A stretch of 64,000 nt of DNA from Bacillus sp. 522_BSPC. GTDB lineage: Bacteria > Bacillota > Bacilli > Bacillales > Cytobacillaceae. Of the stretch, positions 53,656 to 62,400 are shown piece after piece. A program made the position numbers and the translations under genes. Location: the NCBI RefSeq assembly GCF_001076885.1, contig NZ_JVDT01000161.1:1-64000 (forward strand), written 5' to 3'. Position 1 is the stretch's first letter. Every line of letters starts with the position of its first letter. The notes under the pieces were generated by a model that saw nothing but the letters and a program-made list of their open reading frames with translations, was not told the origin of the DNA and searched no databases.

Positions 53656-53970
53656 TTACTTACTTAAATTTAGCAGTACAACACCTAAAATGATGATTGC
53701 AATACCAATTAGTTTTTTTCTGTCAAATCCTTCTTTAAATATGACGACACCTATCGTAGCAGCTAAAGTTGTACCGACCCCTGACCAAATGGCATATGCT
53801 ACACCAATCTCAAGTTCTTTTAAAGTTAAAGATAGAAAATAAAACGCTGCTGCATAGCCAACTGCAACACCAATGTATGGACCATAGTTCTTTGTCATAC
53901 TTGTCACTTTTAACATCGCACTTCCAAAGGCTTCAAAAAGAATTGCAATACCTAATAAAACATATGTCAT
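53656..53970 (-). CDS. Small multidrug resistance (SMR) efflux subunit
   Basis: A 104-residue four-segment membrane protein; Glu13 in AILFEAFGSAMLK is the drug- and proton-binding residue. GVAYAIWSGVGTTLAATIGV is the family signature. It lies 12 bases before the second SMR gene and four after the tetR stop, all one operon. Together they should export cationic antiseptics such as quaternary ammonium compounds; the exact substrates are unknown. Confidence 0.92.
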   Translation of the reverse strand: MTYVLLGIAILFEAFGSAMLKVTSMTKNYGPYIGVAVGYAAAFYFLSLTLKELEIGVAYAIWSGVGTTLAATIGVVIFKEGFDRKKLIGIAIIILGVVLLNLSK

Positions 53971-53974
53971 TTCC

Positions 53975-54505
53975 TTATTCTCCTTCTGCTAAACGGTATA
54001 ATTTTTGCTTGATTTCATCCATTTCGACCGCTGTTAAGGGTGCGATTGTTGAAAATTTGTTGTAATAAACACCATCGATTGTTAGACGAATTAAATTGAT
54101 TGTTGTCTCATCTAATTCATCTTTTTTCAAATGTTCTAGGATGTTTTGGTAAATGTCCTGCACCTGTTTATTTTCTAAAAATGGTACCTCCATCGAACCA
54201 ACATATAAGTCGCTGTGTTTACTTAAATCATTGAAGCATAACTCAATGAATGCTTTTGTATAACGATTTCTTGTTTCTTTTTCAACTAGAATAAAGAATT
54301 CCTCCGAAAACTTTTCGTAAATATCTTGCACTATGCCTTCAATCAATGCTTGTTTATTTGGAAAATGATACAGTAGCCCACCCTTACTTGTGTTCGCTTT
54401 TTTTGCAACAGCATCAAGTGTTAGAGCATTTACACCTTCTTCTTGCAATAATTGAATTGCACTATTTATTAGTGTTTCGCGTTTTTCTTTTGCTTTTTGA
54501 CTCAT
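53975..54505 (-). CDS. TetR-family repressor of the SMR pump
   Basis: A 176-residue regulator. The N-terminal HTH is INSAIQLLQEEGVNALTLDAVAKKANTSKGGLLYHFPNK; the C-terminal ligand domain is of the TetR_C_37-type. First gene of the operon; the palindrome ACCGTC-TG-GACGGT sits between the -35 and -10 of its own promoter, so it should repress itself and the pump until a drug binds. GGAGG lies six bases before the ATG. Confidence 0.92.
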   Translation of the reverse strand: MSQKAKEKRETLINSAIQLLQEEGVNALTLDAVAKKANTSKGGLLYHFPNKQALIEGIVQDIYEKFSEEFFILVEKETRNRYTKAFIELCFNDLSKHSDLYVGSMEVPFLENKQVQDIYQNILEHLKKDELDETTINLIRLTIDGVYYNKFSTIAPLTAVEMDEIKQKLYRLAEGE

Positions 54506-54529
54506 ACAAAACCTCCTTCTCCAATCTCT

Positions 54530-54558
54530 ATAATACCGTCTGGACGGTCTTTTTTCAA
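54530..54558 (-). promoter_or_regulatory. Promoter and TetR operator of the SMR operon
   Basis: On the minus strand, TTGAAA and TATTAT are 17 bases apart. The palindrome ACCGTC-TG-GACGGT (54535-54548) fills most of the spacer. Confidence 0.75.
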
Positions 54559-54617
54559 GCCTTTTAAATCATCCGTATTCAAAATAACGTTCCCAAATCA
54601 AAGTTTAGGGACAGTTT

Positions 54618-54659
54618 AAAAAGGCACGAACGTTGATTTAACATCGTTTCGTGCCTTTT
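54618..54659. terminator. Hairpin near the right end of the transposon
   Basis: AAAAGGCACGAA and TTTCGTGCCTTTT form a stem with T-runs on both strands. It may insulate the cargo promoter from outside. The rest of 54559-54870 holds no gene. Confidence 0.75.
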
Positions 54660-54882
54660 CTTGTGAACATTGTTTATACCGTATTTTATACAGATGGCTC
54701 AAATTGTTGATGCAACTGTATTTGTACTTGATGGGTATTTTCGCTATCTTGCATAAAATTGTGTATATTCCTTATTGTTGTAAATACATATTTCTCTTAC
54801 TATACCTAAAATGGGGGAACCACAATAAATCAAGTTCCCCCAATTATTTATTTAAAAAACAACAATTAAATTTAACAGAGCC

Positions 54883-54890
54883 AAGTTAAT
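54883..54890 (+). repeat. Target-site duplication, right
   Basis: AAGTTAAT, identical to 51979-51986. Confidence 0.9.
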
Positions 54891-54961
54891 AATAAATCAA
54901 GGGGTAAGACTAAATCTATTAAAAACAAATGGGACAATAATTGATACATCGACCGATTAGC

Positions 54962-55561
54962 TTAATTGATTTTATTGCAGAGTGTCTCTAAATGATAACG
55001 AATAACTTCCTTCACCTTTTCTGGAGAGTATACATCAGGTCTTAATAAAGCATGAATCGACAATCCCTCTATTAATGCCGTTAACCTACTCTTTTCTAAT
55101 TCTGCATTCATTGAATCTGATAATACGCCTTTTAGAGCTAAGATTTCAATCATTGAATTTGCTAATTCATATGTACCGTCCGTCATTTCATCTTTTTTGT
55201 CCTTTATTGTATCACTTGTAAGTGAACGTAATGCAAGAATCCACCAAACACTCGTTTCAATTTTCTTTTCTTCATCTATTGGTACTAGCTCTAATAAAAC
55301 TTCTTCTACTGCCTGCACTGGGTTTTCTGACCATTCTTTATTTTGAGAACGTTTTTTCCCTTCTTCTAAGTAGTAATTCATAATAAATAATAACATTTCA
55401 TCTTGAGTTGAAAAATAATGTCTTAACGCACCAGAAGACATCCCTGCCTCAGCTGCAACTCTTCGTATAGACGCTTTCTCAACCCCTTCTTTCCTAATAA
55501 TATTCCATGCAGCCTCAGCAATTTGTTTGCGCTTTTCATCATGATCAACAATTTTTGGCAT
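54962..55561 (-). CDS. TetR-family regulator, second cargo unit
   Basis: A 199-residue regulator. HTH: IAEAAWNIIRKEGVEKASIRRVAAEAGMSSGALRHYFSTQDEML, close to the BetI/YxaF type. It is divergent from the exporter-like operon at 55665 and two similar palindromes lie between them, so it likely controls both. ATG 55561 (MPKIVDHDEK) has GGAAGTGA upstream; the longer frame starting at 55573 has none. It lies outside the transposon. Confidence 0.9.
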   Translation of the reverse strand: MPKIVDHDEKRKQIAEAAWNIIRKEGVEKASIRRVAAEAGMSSGALRHYFSTQDEMLLFIMNYYLEEGKKRSQNKEWSENPVQAVEEVLLELVPIDEEKKIETSVWWILALRSLTSDTIKDKKDEMTDGTYELANSMIEILALKGVLSDSMNAELEKSRLTALIEGLSIHALLRPDVYSPEKVKEVIRYHLETLCNKIN

Positions 55562-55583
55562 TATAAAAATCACTTCCTTTATT

Positions 55584-55598
55584 TAGCACAGTGTGTTA
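55584..55598. promoter_or_regulatory. TetR operator-like palindrome 1
   Basis: TAGCACAGTGTGTTA, an imperfect palindrome in the divergent region. Confidence 0.5.
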
Positions 55599-55609
55599 TT
55601 ATCTTTTTA

Positions 55610-55624
55610 TAGCACGATGTGTTA
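55610..55624. promoter_or_regulatory. TetR operator-like palindrome 2
   Basis: TAGCACGATGTGTTA, the same as palindrome 1 except for two centre bases, 26 bases further. Confidence 0.5.
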
Positions 55625-55664
55625 AATAGATAATACCACAACATTTAAAGGAGGACTAGTTTGT

Positions 55665-56378
55665 TTGATCGAAACTATTGAAGCATTGATGCCTTCTTCA
55701 TCATTAGACATTTCTTCAGCATTATTGATTATTTCTTTGTGTGCTTTAATTGATATTTTAAGTCCCGGTGTACTGACTGTAACAGCCTATTTATTACTGA
55801 CACAACCGAATCAGTTATCTTCTCGTTTATTTGTGTTTTTATTCATCACGCAGTTAGGCTATTTCATCACGGGTTTATTACTCTACTTTGGTGGAAATTC
55901 ATTATTGAAGAGAATAGAACAATTGTCTCAGTTTGACTTTATCAATTGGTTTTATATCCTACTTGGAGCAGTTCTTGTTCTAATAAGCTTCAGTAAACCA
56001 AAAGAGACTACAAAAAAACGTTTAATTTCATTTATCCCCAAAAATACAACAATTAAAGGGATGATTATACTAGGAATCATTGTTTTCCTAATTGAATTTG
56101 TAACGGCATTGCCTTACTTTTATTCAATCTTTTTAATGAATCATCAAACAATTGAGACTACACCTGCTATCTTAATTATAATTGGATACAATCTAGTAAT
56201 GGTGCTTCCTTCTCTATTACTGTTAGGGGTTAATATTATATTTAAAGAAAGATTGCAACAATTTCTTATTAAAATCAGGTCAAAATTAAATGAAGCTCCA
56301 ATCTCTTCACTCTTGGTAGCGACAGGAGTCATAGGTGCAGTTTTTTTTAATATCGGTCTTAGAGGCATATTAAATTAG
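55665..56378 (+). CDS. GAP/LysE-like membrane exporter
   Basis: A 237-residue membrane protein with six segments and the GAP (Sap) family pattern, distantly like LysE exporters: a proline/glycine break in IDILSPGVLTVTAYLLLT near residue 30 and a long middle loop before the second half. The substrate is unknown. It starts at TTG 55665 with AAAGGAGG about 12 bases upstream; ATG 55689 would lack a good site. Under control of the divergent TetR. Confidence 0.75.
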   Translation: MIETIEALMPSSSLDISSALLIISLCALIDILSPGVLTVTAYLLLTQPNQLSSRLFVFLFITQLGYFITGLLLYFGGNSLLKRIEQLSQFDFINWFYILLGAVLVLISFSKPKETTKKRLISFIPKNTTIKGMIILGIIVFLIEFVTALPYFYSIFLMNHQTIETTPAILIIIGYNLVMVLPSLLLLGVNIIFKERLQQFLIKIRSKLNEAPISSLLVATGVIGAVFFNIGLRGILN

Positions 56379-56403
56379 AAAAAATATTAAAGAGGTGTTC
56401 ATC

Positions 56404-56622
56404 ATGAAAGAAATTATCAGTGGTCTCAGTCTACTTTTTATTATTCAGGGAATAGGCGGATTAATCAATCATTTGACTAATGGGGGAAAAAGTTGGTTTT
56501 TAGTAAATTATATTGATGCGTTTCAAGGGTTTGAAATCGTTTTGGACATTGTATTTATTGCAGTTGGTGGAATCATAGCTTTAGCCACTCGTAAAATAAC
56601 ATCAAGTAAAAGCAATAAGTGA
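56404..56622 (+). CDS. Small two-segment membrane protein
   Basis: A 72-residue protein with two hydrophobic stretches (about 3-22 and 46-63) separated by a short polar loop (NHLTNGGKSWFLVNYIDAFQ). Unknown family. It follows the GAP-like gene by 25 bases with AGAGGTG before the ATG, so both form an operon. GTG 56395 in frame is part of the ribosome binding region. Confidence 0.7.
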   Translation: MKEIISGLSLLFIIQGIGGLINHLTNGGKSWFLVNYIDAFQGFEIVLDIVFIAVGGIIALATRKITSSKSNK

Positions 56623-56634
56623 ATGATGTAAAAT

Positions 56635-56673
56635 AAAAAATACAGAGTGAGAATTTCTCGCTCTGTATTTTTT
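56635..56673. terminator. Terminator of the second cargo unit
   Basis: AAAAAATACAGAGTGAG and CTCGCTCTGTATTTTTT, nearly perfect arms with T-run. 56674-56940 shows no gene. Confidence 0.9.
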
Positions 56674-57007
56674 ATTTTAATTGATTCTCCTCGAGGCTCT
56701 ACCAACCTTACTCATCCAGGTCATAGATAAAATATGATACCAAAATGATTGTTTTCCTCTTCTCTTATTAGCTCCAAATCCTATAGGCCTATTACAGTTT
56801 ACGTTACCATTTTTTGTTCATCAATCTAGTCCGTTTGTAAAAGTAGAAAATTACTGAATCAGCTTTTAAATCTATTTTACATACACAAATTTCGAACAAA
56901 AATCCGGATGTATAATTTATTTTTTCAAAATCCTCAACATTCATTACCTCCTGTGGCTATTAGGTAGAGGGGTTTCCTCTCTGACTATATTGCAGGAGGT
57001 AATTCGT

Positions 57008-57760
57008 ATGGACGAATTAGTAAGAATCAATTATGAAAATGACCGCCCCACAGTGCTTGGCCGTGATTTGCATGCAGTTTTGGAAGTGAAAACACCCTAT
57101 GATAAATGGTTTCCAAGAATGTGTGAGTATGGATTTGTGGAGGGTACGGACTTTTCGACATTTCTGTCGGAAAGTACAGGTGGAAGACCAGCTGTTGACC
57201 ACCAAATAACAATTGACATGGCAAAAGAGCTATGCATGATACAGCGTACTCCAAAAGGGAAAGAGTGTCGCCAATACTTTCTTGAAATAGAAAGAAGATG
57301 GAATTCACCAGAGGCAATCATGGCAAGGGCACTACAGATTGCCAATCAACAGCTAACTCAAGTAAGGAAACAAAATAAAGTGCTTGAAGGTACGGTTGCT
57401 GTTCAGAATCAGCAAATTGCAGAAATGAAACCAAAAGTCTCCTATTATGATGTGGTTTTAAATTGCAAAGACCTCATTTCTACATCAGCAATTGCCAAAG
57501 ATTACGGCAAGTCAGCTATTTGGATGAACCGCTATCTTAATAAAAAGGGCATCCAATTTAAACAAGGTGGTATCTGGCTTTTATATCAGAAGTATGCAGA
57601 AAAAGGGTATACCAGCACCAAGACACATAGCTACATTGGTAGTAACGGTGAACTGCATACAAAAGTCCATACATATTGGACTCAAAAAGGCAGACTCTTC
57701 ATTTACGAACTGTTGAAGGCAGATGGTATTTTGCCGCAGATAGAAATGGAGGGTGTGTAA
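57008..57760 (+). CDS. Phage antirepressor (AntA/AntB plus KilAC)
   Basis: A 250-residue protein. The N-terminal AntA/AntB domain has LGRDLHAVLEVKTPYDKWFPRMCEYGFVEGTDF and DHQITIDMAKELCMIQRTPKGKECRQYFLEIER; the C-terminal KilAC domain has KDYGKSAIWMNRYLNKKGIQFKQGGIWLLYQKYA. Such proteins counter phage repressors and favour lytic growth. AGGAGG precedes the ATG. It stops one base into the next start (TAATG). Confidence 0.9.
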   Translation: MDELVRINYENDRPTVLGRDLHAVLEVKTPYDKWFPRMCEYGFVEGTDFSTFLSESTGGRPAVDHQITIDMAKELCMIQRTPKGKECRQYFLEIERRWNSPEAIMARALQIANQQLTQVRKQNKVLEGTVAVQNQQIAEMKPKVSYYDVVLNCKDLISTSAIAKDYGKSAIWMNRYLNKKGIQFKQGGIWLLYQKYAEKGYTSTKTHSYIGSNGELHTKVHTYWTQKGRLFIYELLKADGILPQIEMEGV

Positions 57761-58194
57761 TGGGAATTGATAAATTCAATCATGAAGGATACCATGACCC
57801 AACTCCCCATGAGGCACTGACCAACATAATAAGAAAGAAAAAGGCAGAGAAAAAATCTGCCTTTAAGCCACTTGTATATATTTGTTCTCCCTATTCCGGT
57901 GATGTAGAAGGAAACATTAAAAAGGCTCGCAGTTTTTGCAGGTTTGCATTAGACCAAAACTGTATTCCGATTGCTCCCCACCTTATGTTTCCACAGTTTA
58001 TGGATGATGAAAATCCAGAGGAACGGGAACTTGCCATATTTATGGACATCGTGCTTATGGGCAAATGCTCCGAGGTTTGGGTGCTAGGCAATACCATCTC
58101 AAGCGGTATGGCAAGGGAGATTGAAGTAGCCAAGAAACGCAGACAAACGGTCAGATATTTTAGTCCAGAGCATGAGGAGGTCGAAAGCTTATGA
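57760..58194 (+). CDS. DUF4406 protein
   Basis: A 144-residue protein: VYICSPYSGDVEGNIKKARSFCRFALDQNCIPIAPHLMFPQ and EVWVLGNTISSGMAREIEVAKKRR are the DUF4406 pattern, a fold related to nucleoside 2-deoxyribosyltransferases. It may act on nucleotides during phage growth; not proven. Overlaps the antirepressor and the helicase gene. Confidence 0.85.
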   Translation: MGIDKFNHEGYHDPTPHEALTNIIRKKKAEKKSAFKPLVYICSPYSGDVEGNIKKARSFCRFALDQNCIPIAPHLMFPQFMDDENPEERELAIFMDIVLMGKCSEVWVLGNTISSGMAREIEVAKKRRQTVRYFSPEHEEVESL

Positions 58195-60557
58195 AAATCG
58201 CTGTGGGCAACAGCCGGATGGACAAGAAATGGAAAAACAAAGATATCTCGTGGGAGGATTTTTGTGCCCGAGTAAAGACAACACAACGTACTACGGAAAC
58301 AGTAGAAGAATATCGGAAATTAAAAAGAGGTCAACAAGATGATATCAAAGATGTGGGTGGTTTTGTTGGAGGGCATTTAAAAGGAGGAAGGCGAAAGAAG
58401 GGCAATGTTTTATGCCGTTCTTTGCTTACCCTTGATATGGATTACGGTAGACCGGACATCTGGGAACAAATCAGTATGCTTTTTGATTTCAAATGCTGTG
58501 TTTATTCCACCCATAAGCACACACCGGAAAATCCAAGACTTAGGCTAATAGTTCCTCTTGCTCGTGAAATCAGCGAAGAAGAATACGCAGCCGTTGGACG
58601 TATGGTGGCAAAAGAAATCGGCATAGATCTTTTCGATGATACAACTTATGAAGCCCATCGCCTTATGTATTGGCCATCCACTTCCTCTAATGGTGAATTT
58701 GTCTATGAAGAGCAGGATGGAGAATTGCTTGACCCTGATGTTTATCTTTCAAAATATCAAAACTGGCGGGATACATCAACATGGCCAGTATCAAGCAGGC
58801 AGTCTGAAGTTATAAATCGCAGTCTTAAAGAGCAAGCAGACCCGCTTTTAAAGGAAGGTGTGGTAGGAACATTCTGTCGTGCCTACTCCGTTCGTGAAGC
58901 AATTGAGAAATTCTTAGGTGCAGTTTATGCACCTTCTGCTATGGAAGGGCGATACGATTATATTCCAGCTGATAGTAGTGCCGGTGTGATTATCTACGAT
59001 GATAAATTCGCATACAGCCATCATGCTACAGACCCAGCAAGTGGATTACTCCTCAATGCTTTTGATCTCGTTCGTATTCATAAATTCGGTTCTTTAGATG
59101 ATAAAGCTTCTACCACTACAGCTCCTGGTAAGATGCCATCTTTTGTGGCAATGTGCGAGTTTGCTATAAAAGATGAAAGAGTAAAAGCTGAGTTTTCTAA
59201 GGAAAGACAGGCACAGGCTGAAGAGGAGTTTAGTGATGAGGATTGGCAGACAGCTTTGGAATTGGATAAGCAAGGCCGAATAAAAGACACTCTAGACAAC
59301 ATCGTTTTGATTATTCGTCATGACAAGGAATTACAGCATATAGCTTTTAATTGCCACCGTGATGGTATTGATGCCAAAGGTGGCCTGCCTTGGGAACAGA
59401 TCAAGGCGGGTTGGAATGATTCAGATAATGCACTTCTTAAAGTGTATTTAAGCAGCAAATACGGAGTTTATTCACCTACCAAGACCAAGGATGCTGTGTT
59501 AGCTGTAGCGTCAGAACGAGCCTACCATCCTGTTAAGGAGTATCTGGACTCCCTGCCAAAATGGGATGGAATTAGGCGAGTAGATAATCTATTAATTGAT
59601 TATTTCGGTGCAACAGATAATTCCTATGCAAAAGCAGTCATCCGCAAAACGATGGTTGCAGCGGTAGCCCGCATTTATAGACCAGGCACAAAGTTTGATA
59701 GTGTCCTTATCTTAAACGGTCCTCAAGGTATCGGTAAGTCAACCTTCTTTGCAAAACTTGCTGGAGATTGGTTTTCAGATAGTTTGACCATTACGGACAT
59801 GAAAGATAAATCCGGAGCTGAGAAACTTCAGGGATATTGGTTATTGGAACTGGGTGAGCTTGCTGGTATGCGTAAGACGGATGTGGAAATTGTGAAGTCT
59901 TTTATTTCGAGGGCAGATGATAAGTACCGGGCAAGTTATGGAGTCAATGTGGAAAGCCATCCCCGTCAGTGTGTGATTGTAGGTTCAACAAATGCAGAAA
60001 GCGGGTTTCTTCGAGATATAACTGGCAATCGAAGATTCTGGCCAGTCCGTATTAGCGGTAATGGTAAAAAGAAAGCTTGGCAGATGACTAAAGAGGAAGT
60101 ACAGCAGATTTGGGCAGAGACACTAGTGCTATATGAGAAAGGCGAAAAACTCTACCTTGAAGGTGATGATGCATCCATGGCAACTAGTGAGCAGGCAGAT
60201 GCCATGGAAACAGATGAACGAGAAGGATTGGTTCGTACCTATCTGGATACTCTTTTGCCGGATGATTGGGACACTATGTCTTTATACGAACGTAGAAATT
60301 TCCTCGGCGGTAGCGAATTTGGCGGCGGAACCCGTGTTGGAACAGTAAAAAGAACCCTTGTCTGCAATATGGAGATTTGGTGTGAATGTTTTGGAAAAGA
60401 TGCATCCTCAATGAGAACATCTGATTCTTATGCCATCGGTGCCATTATGAGAAAGATCAGTGGGTGGAACAAGTACACCGGGAACAAGAACGGAACAATC
60501 AATTTTCCTATCTATGGAAAGCAACGAGCTTATTCCCGAGTCGAGGAACAAAGCTAG
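58191..60557 (+). CDS. VapE/VirE-family primase-helicase
   Basis: A 788-residue phage replication protein. The N-terminal ~200 residues look like a bifunctional primase-polymerase part (LLTLDMDYGRPDIWEQI..., THKHTPENPRLRLIVPL with DxD-type residues); the C-terminal VirE domain has Walker A LNGPQGIGKSTFFAKL near 507, followed by GYWLLELGELAGMRK (Walker B-like) and VGSTNAESGFLRDITGNRRFWPV. It would load or unwind DNA for the family A polymerase. Coupled to the upstream gene by ATGA. Confidence 0.9.
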   Translation: MKIAVGNSRMDKKWKNKDISWEDFCARVKTTQRTTETVEEYRKLKRGQQDDIKDVGGFVGGHLKGGRRKKGNVLCRSLLTLDMDYGRPDIWEQISMLFDFKCCVYSTHKHTPENPRLRLIVPLAREISEEEYAAVGRMVAKEIGIDLFDDTTYEAHRLMYWPSTSSNGEFVYEEQDGELLDPDVYLSKYQNWRDTSTWPVSSRQSEVINRSLKEQADPLLKEGVVGTFCRAYSVREAIEKFLGAVYAPSAMEGRYDYIPADSSAGVIIYDDKFAYSHHATDPASGLLLNAFDLVRIHKFGSLDDKASTTTAPGKMPSFVAMCEFAIKDERVKAEFSKERQAQAEEEFSDEDWQTALELDKQGRIKDTLDNIVLIIRHDKELQHIAFNCHRDGIDAKGGLPWEQIKAGWNDSDNALLKVYLSSKYGVYSPTKTKDAVLAVASERAYHPVKEYLDSLPKWDGIRRVDNLLIDYFGATDNSYAKAVIRKTMVAAVARIYRPGTKFDSVLILNGPQGIGKSTFFAKLAGDWFSDSLTITDMKDKSGAEKLQGYWLLELGELAGMRKTDVEIVKSFISRADDKYRASYGVNVESHPRQCVIVGSTNAESGFLRDITGNRRFWPVRISGNGKKKAWQMTKEEVQQIWAETLVLYEKGEKLYLEGDDASMATSEQADAMETDEREGLVRTYLDTLLPDDWDTMSLYERRNFLGGSEFGGGTRVGTVKRTLVCNMEIWCECFGKDASSMRTSDSYAIGAIMRKISGWNKYTGNKNGTINFPIYGKQRAYSRVEEQS

Positions 60558-60621
60558 TTGTACCTTACCTTGTTCTCATACTGGTTCTTTCCCCAAAGCT
60601 AGTAATCAAAAGGAAAATCTA

Positions 60622-60760
60622 CGGTTCGGAACAAGTGGAACAAGAAGTACCCTATTTATTTACAAATAGTAAAAAAGAGGAAAGTGTAGCCTGTGCATAC
60701 ACGCATACGCGCGCGTATAGGAAAAATGGGTTAAAGTTGTTTTCTTGTTCCGAGCCTTTT
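60622..60760 (+). other. Long-range inverted repeat with a CG palindrome, no gene
   Basis: GGTTCGGAACAAG (about 60622-60634) can pair with CTTGTTCCGAGCC (about 60744-60756), one wobble, followed by TTTTT. Between them is the perfect 14-bp palindrome ATACGCGCGCGTAT (60705-60718). The 219-base gap is unusual in an operon where genes otherwise overlap. Confidence 0.45.
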
Positions 60761-60776
60761 TATATGGGAGGTTTTT

Positions 60777-61058
60777 ATGCTTGAAAAATATATCGAAAAG
60801 AAACTGGTGGCGGAGGTAAAAAAGATGGGAGGCATTGCGGCGAAGTTTGTTAGTCCAGGTTTAGATGGAATGCCAGACCGCCTAGTGCTTTTACCATATG
60901 GGAAGATGGCTTTTGTGGAATTAAAGGCTCCCGGAAAGAAACCTCGTCCATTACAGATTAGAAGAATAAAGCAATTACAGAAGTTGGGCTTTACATGCTA
61001 TGTCATTGATGATGTTAAGCAGATTGGAGGGATACTGGGTGAAATACAATCCTCATAA
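60777..61058 (+). CDS. VRR-NUC domain nuclease
   Basis: A 93-residue nuclease of the VRR-NUC fold, the small stand-alone phage type. The catalytic residues are visible in order: an N-terminal Glu (LEKYIEKKL), SPGLDGMPDRLVLLP with the central Asp, and AFVELKAPGKKPRPLQ with ExK and Gln. It probably cuts DNA junctions or branched DNA. GGGAGG precedes the ATG. Overlaps the helicase gene by 20 bases. Confidence 0.9.
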   Translation: MLEKYIEKKLVAEVKKMGGIAAKFVSPGLDGMPDRLVLLPYGKMAFVELKAPGKKPRPLQIRRIKQLQKLGFTCYVIDDVKQIGGILGEIQSS

Positions 61059-62400
61059 ATATCAAACATATGCTACGAATTTCATACTTGAGCATCCCAT
61101 AGCAGCGGTGTTTTTAGAGATGGGTCTTGGCAAAAGCGTAATCACTTTAACTGCTATATTTGATTTATGTCTTGATAGTTTTGAAATTGGAAAGGTTCTG
61201 GTCATTGCCCCTCTAAGGGTAGCAAGGGATACTTGGCCAGCTGAGATAAACAAATGGGAGCATTTAAAAGGACTGGAGTATTCAGTGGCTATTGGAACAG
61301 AACAGGAGCGGTTAGCAGCTCTTAGGAAACCTGCAAGTGTCTATCTTATAAACAGAGAAAATGTGGACTGGTTGGTAAACAAAAGTGGCATCCCTTTTGA
61401 CTATGACATGGTGGTAATCGATGAGCTATCATCCTTTAAATCCTATGGTGCAAAAAGATTTAAAAGTTTACTAAAAGTAAGGCCGAGGGCAAAACGGATC
61501 GTGGGTCTTACGGGTACACCATCCAGTAATGGGTTAATGGATTTGTGGGCAGAGTTTCGTATTCTCGACATGGGTAAAAGACTCGGCAGATACATAACTC
61601 ACTACCGCAATTCCTTTTTTACACCGGATAAACGTAATCAGCAAATCGTATTTTCATATAAACCATTGCCAGGTGCTGAAGATGCCATTTATCAGCTCAT
61701 TTCGGATATTACCATTTCCATGAAATCAGTCGATTTTCTGAAAATGCCAGAGTGCGTGATCAATGAAGTACCAGTATATCTAAATGACAAAGAACAATCC
61801 GTATATGATCACTTTCGTGAAGAGATGGTTATTGAATTTGCTGATGAAGAAATAGATGCCATGAATGCAGCCGTCCTTTCAGGCAAACTCCTGCAAATGG
61901 CAAATGGTGCGATCTATGATGATGATAAAAATCCTCATATTATCCACGACCGCAAGCTAGATGCTCTTGAGGATTTAATTGAAGGTGCAAACGGCAAACC
62001 TGTTCTTATTGCATATTGGTATAATCACGATTTAGAGCGTATTAAAGCAAGATTTAATGTTAGAGAAATTAAAACATCTAAGGATATCAAAGACTGGAAC
62101 AACGGAGATATTTCTGTGGCGGTTATCCATCCCGCATCAGCAGGACACGGTCTCAATTTACAAAGTGGAGGTTCAACACTTATTTGGTTTGGTCTTACCT
62201 GGAGTCTGGAACTCTATCAGCAAACAAATGCAAGACTTTGGAGACAGGGACAAAATGAAACGGTGGTTATCCATCACATTGTTACTAAAGGCACGATTGA
62301 TGAAGATGTGATGAGAGCCTTGAAACGAAAGGAAAAGACACAGTCCGATCTTATTAACGCTGTCAAAGCAAATCTGGGGAAAGCGAGGGGTGTTGTATGA
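61039..62400 (+). CDS. SNF2/DEAD-like phage helicase
   Basis: A 453-residue superfamily 2 ATPase. Motif I FLEMGLGKSVITL near 23, motif Ia VIAPLRVARDTWPAE near 56, motif II VVIDELSSFKS near 124, motif III GLTGTPSSN near 156, motif VI QQTNARLWRQGQ near 391. It starts at GTG 61039, with GGAGG eight bases upstream, rather than at the in-frame ATG codons at 61000-61009. Found next to VRR-NUC in many phages. Confidence 0.92.
   Translation: MKYNPHKYQTYATNFILEHPIAAVFLEMGLGKSVITLTAIFDLCLDSFEIGKVLVIAPLRVARDTWPAEINKWEHLKGLEYSVAIGTEQERLAALRKPASVYLINRENVDWLVNKSGIPFDYDMVVIDELSSFKSYGAKRFKSLLKVRPRAKRIVGLTGTPSSNGLMDLWAEFRILDMGKRLGRYITHYRNSFFTPDKRNQQIVFSYKPLPGAEDAIYQLISDITISMKSVDFLKMPECVINEVPVYLNDKEQSVYDHFREEMVIEFADEEIDAMNAAVLSGKLLQMANGAIYDDDKNPHIIHDRKLDALEDLIEGANGKPVLIAYWYNHDLERIKARFNVREIKTSKDIKDWNNGDISVAVIHPASAGHGLNLQSGGSTLIWFGLTWSLELYQQTNARLWRQGQNETVVIHHIVTKGTIDEDVMRALKRKEKTQSDLINAVKANLGKARGVV

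Larger units (their letters stand above)
51987..54882 (+). mobile_element. IS1595-family transposon with TetR-SMR-SMR cargo
   Basis: The element is 2,896 bp. Its ends are GGCTCTGTTAAA at 51987-51998 and the inverted copy at 54871-54882, with weaker matching further in (GTTG). It is flanked by a perfect 8-bp duplication, AAGTTAAT, the length known for IS1595. It carries a transposase on the plus strand and, convergent to it, a tetR-smr-smr operon that is not needed for transposition. Both ends and the duplication are intact, so insertion is recent. Confidence 0.9.

Noticed and set aside
57027-57345. Overlapping minus-strand frames under the antirepressor
   Set aside because: Shadows of a conserved AntA/AntB domain.
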